DNA from: Annona cherimola
Lineage: Eukaryota > Streptophyta > Magnoliopsida > Magnoliales > Annonaceae
Length of the DNA stretch: 64,000 nt
Direction of reading: 5' to 3'
NCBI GenBank assembly: GCA_030490835.1
Contig: CM059972.1
Span: 94,721,137 to 94,785,136 of the forward strand
Both the position numbers and the translations under genes were made by a program. Under the pieces are notes generated by a model that saw only the letters and a list, made by a program, of their open reading frames with translations, had not been told where the DNA came from and did not search any database. Shown here piece by piece: positions 45,526 to 64,000 of the stretch (position 1 is its first letter; every line of letters begins with the position of its first letter).

Positions 45526-47293
45526 CCCATTTTATGGGTCCATTTGGGTTAGTAATATAATCTAATCTAAGTTGATCTAACTTTGAAAGCCCAAATCTTG
45601 TGTTTCTTGGAACCCAAACTAATTTAGCACCATGGTCATATAGTTTCTTAAAATTACATTTGTAATTTTTATGACCCATCTTATTGCAGAAATTACAAGC
45701 CAAAGGTAATCTTGGAGTAGGTCTCCAAGCATACAAAGGTTCAATCATTGGTCTTCTAGTCCACTTAAAATTTTTCTTTTGTGGCTTGTATATAGATGCA
45801 GTTTTAGTTTGATATTTCTCAAGTAATTTCACATTTGATTTGCTACTTTCTCCTTGCTCAAATGTATGATACCCAAGACCTCTTTTATGTGTTTGGGAGG
45901 TCATATTCAAAAACATTTTGACGCTTTCTCCTGGATTAGAGAACTTGGCTAATGATTCATTTAATGATTTGTTCTCTTTTTTTAGCAAATCATTTTCTTC
46001 TGCAAGTTTACCATTTATAATTATTACTGCATCACATTATTTTTTCTTAATTGTAAACTTGCTTCCTAATTTCTTCATTTCTTCATATAAAGAATCATAT
46101 GCCATTTGTAGCTCATCTAATTCAGCACATTTGAGGCATTCATGAGAGGAAGAATAACTTGAATTAGGAAGGGAGAATTTGGAACTTACCTCTTCATTGC
46201 TTGTGCATTTTGTTGAGGTATTTTGTTCTCCTTGCTCGATTTGTGCCATACAGCAAATTCTCGCACATTCTTCCGCTTCGATTTCGTCGGTTGAGGAGCT
46301 ACTCGTTGTAGATTCCTCGTCATTCACGTACATGCCTCTTCCTTTATATTTCTGAAATCTTCTATTGTCCCCTCGATCCTTTCTTTGTTCTTTTGCCTTG
46401 TTTTCTTCGGGAGTTGGACATTGAGCTTGCATATGTCCCGAACCGCCGCATCGGTAGCACTTGGTTGATTCTTTCTTCTTCTCTCGGGGAGTTCTTTCTT
46501 TGAAGCTTCTGAAATTTTTGCCTTTCCTCACAAATTTTCTGAATCGTTTTGTGAGTAGAGCAATCTCGTCGTCATTTTGAGAAGAAGATGTGTCATCGGT
46601 GTCTTGTGCGGCTTTTAAGGCAATTGCTCTTTTGCCCCTGTGTTGATCTTCATTCCTTTTCTTAATTAGCTCATGTGACATAAGTGAGCTAATTAAGTCT
46701 TCAAGCATCAGTGTGTTGAGGTCTTTGGCTTCTTCAATTGCAGTGATCTTTGGAGTCCATGATTCGGGTAGAGCTCTTAAAATCTTCATGACCTGCTCAG
46801 ATTCAGATATTGCTTTTCCAAGACCTTTTAAAGCATTAGTAATCTTAGAGAATCTAGCAAACATTTCAGAAATATTTTCTGTTTCTAGCATTCTAAAGTT
46901 CTCTAGTTCTCTAATCAAAATATTCTTTCTCGTCCCTTGGACTTGAGAGGTTCCTTCATAGATAGAGGTTAGCGTATCCCATATTTCTTTGGCGGTCAAG
47001 CAAGAGGATACTCTATCATATTCAGAAGCATTAAGAGCACAAAATAAAGAGTTCATAGCTTTGGCGTTGCTCTTAACAGTTCTTACTTCCTCATCAGTCC
47101 ATTTGGAAGCTCTTTCATCGGTAGGCAAGGTTACTCCATCTTGGATAGCAATCCAAGAGTCCATGTCGGTAGCCATGATGAGTTGCTTCATACGAAGCTT
47201 CCAATATCCAAAATTGTTCCCATCAAACAACGGTGGCCTTGTAAAGGATTGGCCTTCAGCAAATGCGGGAACGGAAGTAGATTGGGATGCCAT
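45512..47293 (-). pseudogene. Sirevirus Gag with an in-frame TAA
   Basis: ATG at 47293 opens a 418-codon ORF with the UBN2-type Gag domain (residues about 20-200: PPLFDGNNFGYWKLRM, LNASEYDRVSSC) and a CCHC knuckle CYRCGGSGHMQAQC (about 277-290). It stops at TAA 46037-46039. The same frame continues without another stop to 45512 through a second knuckle-like motif CNFCNKMGHKNYKC. So Gag is about 590 codons with one premature stop near codon 419. The second half is helical/polar (LAEENDLLKKENKSLNESL). Marked as pseudogene because of the stop; readthrough is possible but unproven. Confidence 0.8.
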
Positions 47294-47327
47294 TTCAATA
47301 AGATCTCTTTGATAAACTCAAAGACCT

Positions 47328-47339
47328 GCTCTGATACCA
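47328..47339 (-). other. Primer-binding site of the Sirevirus (initiator tRNA-Met)
   Basis: The minus strand reads TGGTATCAGAGC two bases inside the 5' LTR boundary at 47342, matching the 3' end of initiator tRNA-Met. Confidence 0.95.
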
Positions 47340-48091
47340 CTTGTTGGTCCCGAGTTGATGGCTAAACCCAAGAGGGGAGGGGTGAATTGGGTTCTTTAAA
47401 ATTTCTTTGGTAAACTCAAAGATCTTAACCCCTTGAAAAAGTTAATCCCCTTTTTAAGCGAATGGAGAGCAAATAAGATAAAGCAGTAAAAATAAGTATA
47501 ACACAAGATTTATAGTGGTTCGGGCAAACCTTCCCTACTCCACTCTTCCAAGCTCACACTCCGTTGTGACTTGGGTTCCACTATGTATTCCAAGAATACA
47601 CTTAGAGTCACCGCTCTCTTCTAGATTCAAAGCTCTAGGGGGCATACACAACTAGAGCCACTTGCTCTCTTCTAGATTCAAAGCTCTAGGGGGCATATAC
47701 AACTAGAGCCACTTGCTCTCTTCTAGATTCAAAGCTCTAGGGGGCATATACAATCACTTGCACAAGTAGGTGATGAGTCTCACTCCAATCACACCCTACT
47801 TTGCATATAATTGATCTTAGCTACCCAAGCTAAATCAAGATTTATACAACCAAATAAAGAAATGAATAAAAACTACACTTTACAGATTTGTGTAGGCAGT
47901 TTTGAGCTCGAGGAAGAAATCAAATGTAGCTTGAATAATGATTGTTGAAGCAACTTGCAGTTTGAAGCTCTTTCTTCCTTTGAAACACCCAAATATGGAG
48001 AAAAGGTATTTGAAAGTCTTTCTTGCACTTCTTTTCTCTCTTTGATCTTTAGAGTAGTGTCTCTTGTTGTTTCTCACGTTCATTTGAATGT

Positions 48092-48101
48092 CCTTTTATA
48101 G
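48092..48101 (-). promoter_or_regulatory. Probable TATA box of the Sirevirus 5' LTR
   Basis: The minus strand reads CTATAAAAGG. The GTCGAC-motif clusters lie upstream of it (higher coordinates) and the primer site about 750 bp downstream, as expected for a U3 promoter. Confidence 0.55.
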
Positions 48102-48189
48102 ATTGAGGAAAATATGAACGTTGTAGAAGTGGTTGGCGTGCAATAAATGAACTCCAACGTTCAAAAATTTGACCGTTATTCTCCAAGTC

Positions 48190-48960
48190 TGAGATGAAGT
48201 CGACTTGGCCTGCGACTTGGCTTCCAAGTCGCACATGGAGTCGACTTGGCCTGCGACTTGGGTTCTTCAGAAACTCAAGTCTGAGACTTGGGTCGACTTG
48301 GCTTTCAGACTTCAACTCAAGTCGATCCTGAAGTCGACTTGGGTTGCGACTTGGCTTGGTCTATTGCAGAAACGCCTTGATCTTCTTGAAATGTCTTGAA
48401 TCTTGCAAACCATTTGAAAGCTTTGAGTTCTTGCACAATATATGTATGTTCCTTGCTTTGCTTTGGACTCACTTGGTCTTTACTCCATTTGGAAGCTAGC
48501 TTGAAGATTTGCTTTGAGCTTGATAGACTTGATTTGAATGTAGAACATGATTCTTAACTTTGAAATTGACTCATTTGTTTTTCATCTTGATTCCTTGGAC
48601 TTGAGTGATAAATCCTCTTGAATATCTTTAAAAACTGCATCTTTGAAAGTTTGAACATCTCAAGTCGTGGATGGAGTCGACCTGGCCTGCGACTTCACCC
48701 AAGTCGCACCTGGAGTCGACTTCGTTTGCGACTTCGTTATGTTCGTTTCCACTTTTCAGCTCTGGATACTCCAAGTCGATGCTGGAGTCGACTTCGTCTG
48801 CGACTTGACTTCCCAAGTCGCAAGTGGAGTCGATTTGACCTGCGACTTCACCTGTTGCCTTTTGGGATTCATTCTCAAGTCGATATTTGAGTCGACTTTG
48901 GGATCGACTTCACCCAAGTCGAAGTCCAAGTCGACTTGGAGATCGACTTGACCTCTTTGC
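48190..48960. repeat. Clusters of AAGTCG / GAGTCGACTT motifs in the U3 region
   Basis: Around twenty 'agtcgactt', 'aagtcgca' and 'tgcgactt' units occur in two clusters (48190-48360 and 48660-48960). The core GTCGAC is a palindrome. The other LTR and the old solo LTR at 71-1754 have the same clusters, so the motif has been kept while the rest diverged. Confidence 0.75.
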
Positions 48961-49082
48961 TTTCCTTAAACATTTGTCAAACATGTTAGTACTCTTTATA
49001 TACTCAAATAAGTTCTTGTTAATCATCAAAACTCAGTCTTTGGTCAATTTAAATTATTTTGAACATTGTTTCCAACATTAGG

Positions 49083-49263
49083 TTCGCATTATTCAAAAAA
49101 AAACAAAAGTGCACATTTTTAAAACTCTAAGTCATCTTGTGCAAATATGGAATCTAAAGTCAAAAGTGCAAATTTGAGAAACTTGAGATGCCTATATGCA
49201 AATCCCTAAGATTTGACTGTATAATTAAAAATACTATGTTATTTTAAAATTTCAACTTATTAA
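49083..49263. other. Intergenic DNA right of the Sirevirus
   Basis: Once one TSD copy is removed it continues from 38278. 'aaagtgca(c/a)a' phrases recur four times, like a decayed transposon end. No gene. Confidence 0.35.
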
Positions 49264-49558
49264 GAGTGTGTTCAGAAAGTAATAGAATTTTTGGATAAAA
49301 AAATTTTGGTGTAAAAATTAGTAAATTGATAAAAAAAAAAATTGATGTGATAATGGGGATAATTACAAGAAGTAAAGATAATAAAATTAAAATAGATAGA
49401 TTAGTTGTGTAGGTAGTTATATAGAAATGATTGAGAAGTAGGGTAGCTATATAGGAAGATATGAAGAAATATTTAAAAAAATATTATAGTTATGGAGAGC
49501 AAAAAAATTTTAGATCAAAAAGTTTTAACTTACGTTTTTTCTTCATTATCAAACACCC
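49264..49558. mobile_element. MITE, family shared with 57585-57864 (inverted)
   Basis: ~295 bp with imperfect inverted ends (GAGTGTGTT / AACACCC) and a probable TAA/CAA target duplication. The interior ('ataaaattaaaatagatag', 'ttagttgtgta', 'gaaatgattgagaagtaggg') matches the complement of 57585-57864, so the two are family members in opposite orientation. Confidence 0.7.
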
Positions 49559-50317
49559 CAAATATGCTAACATTTATTCTCAAATAACTTTACCTTTTAA
49601 CTTATAATTGGATTGGATAATCTTTTAGTTTCGAATAAAATATATGATGATGAGTTTTAAGAGACAATTGCATTTCATGTCATCAAGATAGATATATAAT
49701 GAAACATATATCATACAATCATCCTTCCTGGAACATTGTAACCCTTTCCCAAAAGGGCCGACATTAGCAATACAGGAACTATGGGTTGCAACAAGGGTAA
49801 AAAAATGAAATAAAAAATTGTGGAAAAATTATAAAAAATATAGAGAATAATACGATATGATAGGGATAAATTTTAAGAATAAAGTAAATAAAATAATTGT
49901 ATAGAAAATATAAAAAAAATTTAATGTAAAGAAATGATAAACAAATTAGCGTAGCTAGATAGTTAAATTTTTTATTCATATCAAAAGGTGCAGAAATTAT
50001 TGGATTTTTGTTTTTAACATCTTCCAACGAACCCTAGACTTCAATTTTACGTTGGAACCGTAAAATTTATAAAATTAATCCCATCTAATCTGTTCACGTC
50101 AGGAAATTTCATCTGCGGTGTCAGTCGAGTCCCACTTAAAATGGGTGTTGTGGAGGTGGAACATCTCCAAATTTCAATAAAAATTCTCAAGCAGCAGCCT
50201 TGAAAATTTTGAAAGGTGATACGGCTATCAACGAGGATAACTAGTCGCCACAAATTTTTAAATTTTGTTTATTATTTATTTATTTTGTGACTTCTGTCCA
50301 ATTACACCAAGAAAATC
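49559..50317. other. FTSH upstream region
   Basis: AT-rich with no gene. The 82-codon minus ORF at 49779-50027 is low-complexity. It presumably contains the distal promoter of FTSH, but no specific site was recognised apart from the TATA box. Confidence 0.4.
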
Positions 50318-50325
50318 TATAAATA
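50318..50325 (+). promoter_or_regulatory. TATA box of FTSH
   Basis: TATAAATA, 107-114 bases before the ATG at 50432, giving an expected 5' leader of about 80 bases. Confidence 0.65.
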
Positions 50326-50431
50326 CCATCAAGGAAAGGAATAACAATCCAACCTTTCCTTGCATTTTCAGTTGATTTCCATTTCCGAAGCTTATCTTCC
50401 CCCTCCCAAAGCCAGGAGCATTCACAAGAGA

Positions 50432-53400
50432 ATGGCCTCATCATCCATGGCGACTCTCCTACTCTCAAACACCTTCTATGCCACCAAGCTCCATCACAAA
50501 AAATTCACTTCAATCCCATCTCTTCCTTCCCTCCCAAGAAAACATCTCGTCAAATCTCCCAAATGCCTTTTTCTCCCACACAACCACCAAAAACCCAACT
50601 CCAATTTCCCATCGCAGGCCGCCTTAGCCACCATCCTCTTCTCTGCGCTCTCCCCAGCTGCCCCTTCAGCTTTCGCCGTGGAAGAAAACTCTCCTCCATC
50701 CTTCCTCCCTCCAATTCAAGCTGAAGCATCGAAGCCCACGTCCCCCTCCTCGCCCTTCTCCCAGTCTCTGCTCCTCACCGCCCCGAAACCGCAGTCCCAG
50801 TCGTCCGACCTCCCTGAAGGCTCCCAATGGCGATACAGCGAGTTCCTCAACGCCGTCAAGAGAGGTAAGGTGGAGAGAGTGCGCTTCAGCAAGGACGGCG
50901 GCACCCTCCAGCTCACGGCCGTCGACGGCCGCCGCGCCACCGTCACGGTGCCCAACGACCCGGACCTCATCGACATCCTTGCCATGAACGGCGTCGACAT
51001 CTCCGTCTCGGAGGGAGACTCCGGCAACGGGCTCTTCGGTTTCATTGGGAATCTCCTCTTCCCTTTCCTTGCCTTCGCCGGCCTCTTCTTCCTCTTCCGC
51101 CGCGCACAGGGAGGGCCGGGAGGGCCCGGCGGGCTCGGAGGCCCCATGGATTTCGGGCGTTCCAAGTCCAAGTTCCAGGAAGTTCCTGAAACTGGTGTAA
51201 CCTTCTCTGATGTTGCCGGGGCTGATCAGGCCAAGCTCGAATTGCAGGAAGTGGTGGATTTCTTGAAGAACCCAGATAAGTATACAGCTCTGGGAGCTAA
51301 AATCCCAAAAGGGTGTCTTCTGGTGGGCCCGCCGGGGACAGGGAAGACACTTCTGGCTAGAGCTGTGGCTGGGGAAGCTGGGGTTCCCTTCTTCTCCTGC
51401 GCGGCTTCGGAATTCGTCGAACTGTTTGTGGGCGTTGGAGCTTCCAGGGTTCGAGACCTGTTTGAGAAGGCTAAGTCCAAGGCACCCTGCATTGTGTTTA
51501 TTGATGAGATTGATGCGGTGGGGAGGCAGCGTGGGGCAGGACTCGGTGGTGGGAATGATGAGCGGGAGCAGACCATCAATCAGCTGCTGACGGAGATGGA
51601 CGGCTTCTCTGGGAACAGTGGGGTGATCGTGTTGGCTGCAACAAACAGGCCGGATGTGCTTGACGCTGCATTGCTACGTCCTGGAAGATTTGATCGGCAG
51701 GTGACCGTCGACAGGCCTGATGTTGCTGGTAGAGTTAAAATCCTTCAGGTGAGTGTTTATGAACCGTGATTGGATTGTTTCCTTTGAATTGTTTGCAGTT
51801 TTATGAGTAAATTGTAGTTGTTCATGCTATGCTTCCTTTTCATTGTTTTTTTTTTTCTTTCATTTATTTATGCTACCTTATTTCTGCTGTTTCATATTCT
51901 TAACAATAATGAGTCAGTGCTTCCAAAATTCTTGGTCATCTGTTAATTCTGTGAAGGTTGCTTTTTGTTTTTATTTTTACCATTTATTTTGATGAGGTTA
52001 AGGTTATCTATTGATGATGGAAGTGCTGCACATGACCAGAGGTCAGCAATCTTCTGTACTGATTGTTGGTTGCCAGAATTTCATTTGCTTGACGGCTTTT
52101 GCCCCCTTGTACCTTTGACGATACTTACTGGAGTTACTCTAAAATGCAAGCTTGAGAAAGTTATCAGCGAAAATAAATAATTTCTTCTCTGTTATGGACT
52201 ACTTAGGGAAGGTAAAGCTAACATATGCTCAAAGATCCAGTTGAACATTGAGTCTTGAGTTAGTAGCGTGCTTGCACAAAACCATTTGTGGCTTTTGTCA
52301 GCTTAGGAGTGCTACAAAATTGTGTTAGGCTAGGTATTCTGGTAATATATTCTGTGATCATAGATTCATAGTTACTCCATATCTGGACTCATGGACATTC
52401 CCAGAATTTTTTTCCCTATACAGCCAAGCAGCAGTGGCATCCCCAGCTACTTCCAATATCTACCATTATGCTGTTCCTAAGATCAAATGGACTGGCCTTT
52501 ATGTTGCATTGTATCACCTTCTGTTAAAGGTCAAGCACCACTATTTAAACTTCCGCCCTGGACATGCTCCCACAGTTTGTCATTCCTTGCGACAAAGAGA
52601 TTGTAATATTAGATAGAAACCTTGTTTCATTGTTTTTGTGATTATAAATGCAGAAGCCTGCTTCATTGCTCATACTTATTTTGAAATATAAGAATACAGT
52701 TGGTCATCAATTCACGATGGTGAATAAGCTTATACTGTGATTTCATAGTTTCAAATGAATTTTGAACTGATGATGTCAGTATTTTACAGTCAGCTGTTTC
52801 CTTGTTATGAAAATGCTCAGGAAGTCTGTAAGCAATATTGTTGACATGTTGTGATTCATTCAAATCTACCTTGACTTCATCAGTAAAACAGTTTCCACAT
52901 TACCTTAACTTATTAACAATGGAGACCCAGAGGAGAATTCAGATATCTGAGGCTGTTCTACGTTGAATCTTCTAGTGCCATACTTAGCTTCAATCTATAG
53001 TGATCAATGATGCTTCTGCATTATTAACTCATGTGACCGAAAGTTGCACAATTTTGATATCTTCGGGGAGTCAAGACTTGCAGTTTATCTGATATTGCTT
53101 TCTGGACAACAGGTACATTCCAGAGGCAAGGCACTTGCCAAGGATGTGGACTTTGACAAGATAGCCAGGAGGACCCCTGGATTCACAGGTGCTGATCTGC
53201 AAAACCTAATGAATGAAGCAGCCATTCTCGCCGCCAGGCGAGACCTTAAGGAAATAAGCAAAGATGAGATATCAGATGCGCTGGAGAGGATAATTGCAGG
53301 GCCTGAGAAGAAAAATGCTGTTGTTTCTGAAGAGAAGAAGAAACTGGTGGCATACCATGGTAAGTTCTCTCATCATAATGCTTGGCAACTCTCAGTCAAG

Positions 53401-54454
53401 TTGTTTGGCTCACCGAAAATGCTAAAATGTTCAACTTGCTGTTGAGTGGCGTGCAGAGGCAGGGCATGCCCTGGTAGGAGCACTCATGCCTGAGTATGAT
53501 CCTGTTGCCAAGATCTCCATCATCCCCCGTGGCCCAGCCGGCGGTCTTACCTTCTTTGCTCCAAGCGAAGAGCGGCTTGAATCAGGACTCTACAGTAGAA
53601 GCTACCTAGAGAACCAGATGTCCGTTGCGCTGGGAGGAAGGTTTGTATCTTTGCCTTGTAAATTTTTTTTATTTGTTTCGCATAATGAAGTCATTTGGAT
53701 ATCATTTTCTTTATCTATATATAAGCAAGTTTTAAAATGTAAGCCATGGGTCTTCTAAATGCACAGATCTTTCAAGATTAAGCCTTATTGCTTAATTCAT
53801 ATTTTTCATTTCACTAACACTACAAAAGTTTTGAAGTTTTGATAGATGGCAACTACTGACTGGTTTGTTGCTTATGTTTGCGTTCATTCATCTTTCTTGT
53901 CTGTATATCTCCAGTTTTGATAGTATGCTATATTGTTTCAGCTTTATTCATACTTCTACTGAATTGGGCAGGGTGGCTGAAGAGGTGATATTTGGAAAAG
54001 AGAATGTTACTACGGGAGCATCAAATGACTTCATGCAGGTTTCCCGGGTGGCAAGGCAGATGGTAGAAAGATTTGGCTTCAGTAAGAAGATTGGCCAGGT
54101 TGCCATTGGCGGTCCAGGCGGCAATCCCTTCTTGGGTCAGCAGGTACTAACAATGAAATGCTAAGGCAAATGCCACCCGCTACCATGTATTTTGCACTCT
54201 GGTTTTAAGCAGTGTCGTTTCTGCATCTGCAGATGTCCTCCCAAAAGGATTACTCCATGGCAACTGCAGACATCGTTGACGCGGAAGTGAGGGAACTGGT
54301 TGAGAAGGCATATGCAAGGGCCAAACAGATAATCAGCACTCACATTGACATACTTCATAAGCTCGCCCAATTGCTCATAGAAAAAGAGACCGTTGATGGG
54401 GAAGAATTCATGAGCCTCTTCATCGATGGCAAGGCTGAACTATTCGTTTCTTAG
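50432..54454 (+). CDS. FTSH: Chloroplast FtsH protease (type A, FTSH1/FTSH5-like), 5 exons, 713 aa
   Basis: ATP-dependent zinc metalloprotease of the thylakoid membrane that removes damaged photosystem II proteins as part of a hetero-hexamer. Exons: 50432-51748, 53113-53359, 53457-53640, 53972-54143, 54233-54454. All introns are GT..AG and phases close to exactly 714 codons. Residues 1-60 are a Ser/Thr-rich transit peptide. Hydrophobic segments lie at 61-82 and about 201-222. The AAA module has Walker A GPPGTGKT (299-306), Walker [10 protein letters not shown] (353-361) and [20 protein letters not shown] (403-422). The zinc site HEAGH (521-525) is split by intron 2 after its first His. GASND at 598-602 supplies the likely third ligand. 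The end [11 protein letters not shown] resembles FTSH1/5 more than FTSH2/8. The first ATG after the TATA box is used. No defect seen. Confidence 0.95.
51749..53112 (+). other. FTSH intron 1 (1364 bp)
   Basis: Donor CAG|GTGAGT, acceptor AACAG|GTACAT. T-rich with no repeat or gene recognised inside. The 71- and 60-codon ORFs here are chance. Confidence 0.85.
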
Positions 54455-54635
54455 TGTGAAAAAAGAATGACACGAGTTTTCTGTATTCTATCTGTTCATG
54501 TACATTGAGATACGGTAGCATCAATGGATAAAAACCAAATGCATAAGTGGTGTAAACAAGGATCTCTCTTTATATTACATTTTTTGTTGGAAACCAAATT
54601 CTCAACATGTCGACAGTACTGTGCATTTTTGTTCT
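54455..54635. other. Tail-to-tail interval between FTSH and BSK
   Basis: Only 181 bp separate the two stop codons, so the 3' UTRs of the convergent genes must be short or overlap. No unambiguous AATAAA is present on either strand. Confidence 0.6.
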
Positions 54636-63091
<8,456 letters not shown>

Positions 63092-63866
63092 ATCTCCCTG
63101 CACCTGCACTTGCACCACTCCAAAAATCTCTTTCTTTGTAAGAATTAGGAGAAAAATGCAATCGGGTAGAAAGAAACGGGATTTTTTTCTTTTTTTCTTT
63201 CCCTCCTTCGTTCGTCACTTTTTCTTCTCTGGTTGCGTTTCAGTGTTGCATAGACTTATAGGTTCGAAGGGAGAAATGGCATCTCTCTTCTCTTACGGAC
63301 AGCTATGTATTGTTGACGCGATTCGCGCGTACGGAGACTGCAGATCATATTCGCAGCACTTGAAGTTGAAGCTATCCGCCAACCTTCCCAGGAACATGCA
63401 GCCCTTTTTGTTTAATATTTCTTTCTTACATCTCAAGCATTTATTTTTATTTTGTTTAGCGCCATTTTTTGTCACTAAAAATTACTTCCGTCGAAAACTT
63501 TTATATTCGGTAAAAGTTAGCATCAGCATCTAGCATCTTCCCAAAGAAGATATAAATATTAATTTTCTTTAAAAAAAAATATGTACTTTTAGGAAAGGAT
63601 TAGATATGCAAGCAAGGAGATCCCGGCTTACTTTTGTTTTTTCAATTTTAAAATAATATTTTCTAAATTTAAAATATTTATTTTATATAACACTATTTTA
63701 TTTTATCATGTTACTAAAAATAACTTTGATTGAAATCTTAAAGTTGTACAAAATTAGCCAATCTTATGTAGCCCGGTCCATAGCAACATTGGCAACCATG
63801 TCATTTAGTGATTAGGCAGTTTTTTACTATGGAAGGTTGATGTGTTTGACCCCGAGAGATGATTTA
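63092..63866. other. BSK upstream region
   Basis: Contains the BSK 5' leader and promoter on the minus strand. A pyrimidine-rich tract (63180-63235 on plus) would be a purine-rich leader. No convincing TATA box within 150 bases of the ATG. Confidence 0.4.
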
Positions 63867-64000
63867 TTTTCGGTGTGAGGAGCGTTTGATTTTCCTCTTT
63901 CTCGATAGTAGAAAATTGTAAAGATATTTCGAGCTTGATTTTCGGTGTGAGGAGCGTTTGATTTTCCTCTTTCTTGATAGTAGAAAATTGTAAAGATATT
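63867..64000. repeat. 72-bp tandem duplication at the window end
   Basis: TTTTCGGTGTGAGGAGCG.. at 63867 recurs 72 bases later with two or three mismatches. The second copy runs to the window edge, so more copies may follow. Confidence 0.85.

Larger units (their letters stand above)
38284..49077 (-). mobile_element. Young Sirevirus-type Ty1/copia element, 10.8 kb
   Basis: Both LTRs are exactly 1736 bp and the TSD TTAGG is perfect (38279-38283, 49078-49082). I count seven single-base differences between LTRs (about 0.4%) and no indel, so insertion is recent. Order on the minus strand: 5' LTR, initiator-Met primer site, gag, protease-integrase-RT-RNase H, a separate downstream ORF, duplicated polypurine tracts, 3' LTR. 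Long LTRs, an extra ORF after pol and multiple polypurine tracts are features of the Sirevirus lineage. Gag carries an in-frame stop and a frame change lies before the protease, so autonomy is doubtful. Confidence 0.93.
47342..49077 (-). repeat. 5' LTR of the Sirevirus
   Basis: 1736 bp, equal in length to 38284-40019 and differing at seven positions by eye. It carries the same 51-bp repeat (47613-47763) and GTCGAC clusters (48190-48360, 48660-48960). Confidence 0.95.

Overview
The window is nuclear DNA from a flowering plant. The evidence is two spliced plant genes with canonical GT..AG introns (a chloroplast FtsH protease and a brassinosteroid-signalling-kinase homologue), an intronless DUF241/BPS1-like gene, and a dense set of plant transposable elements: Ty1/copia elements with initiator-Met primer sites, an L1-type LINE, a hAT element, a long-TIR Mutator-like element (MULE) and Tourist-like MITEs. 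The species cannot be named from this sequence.

Layout. 1-4.4 kb: a solo Sirevirus-type LTR with its 5-bp target-site duplication (TSD), degenerate AT-rich repeat sequence and a four-copy ~190-bp tandem array. 4.5-12 kb: a full-length but disabled LINE (minus strand, 14-bp TSD) inside older DNA that may itself be a transposon. 14.5-15.4 kb: the BPS1-like gene. 15.4-19.1 kb: AT-rich intergenic DNA with a 354-bp foldback element. 19.1-20.4 kb: a hAT element (8-bp TSD) carrying a receptor-kinase exon fragment. 22.05-28.5 kb: a long-TIR MULE (9-bp TSD) carrying a rearranged piece of the autophagy receptor gene NBR1. 28.85-38.2 kb: an older inverted-repeat-bounded element carrying a decayed LRR receptor-kinase ectodomain. 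This is split by a decayed copia element (29.8-36.9 kb), which is in turn split by a Tourist-like MITE. 38.28-49.08 kb: a very young 10.8-kb Sirevirus-type copia element (minus strand, LTRs differing at 7 of 1736 sites by eye) with an extra ORF downstream of pol.

50-64 kb is the gene-dense part. FTSH (plus, 5 exons, 713 aa) and BSK (minus, 9 exons, 501 aa) are arranged tail to tail with about 180 bp between their stop codons. Their exon phases fit exactly, so both look functional. FTSH acts in thylakoid protein quality control and BSK at the plasma membrane in receptor-kinase signalling. They are neighbours, not a pathway unit.

The most notable feature is that three different DNA elements within about 19 kb (hAT, MULE, and an inverted-repeat element) each carry a fragment of a different host gene. 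Exon numbers, frames and element boundaries were worked out by hand from the sequence. Family assignments rest on recognised motifs, not database searches.
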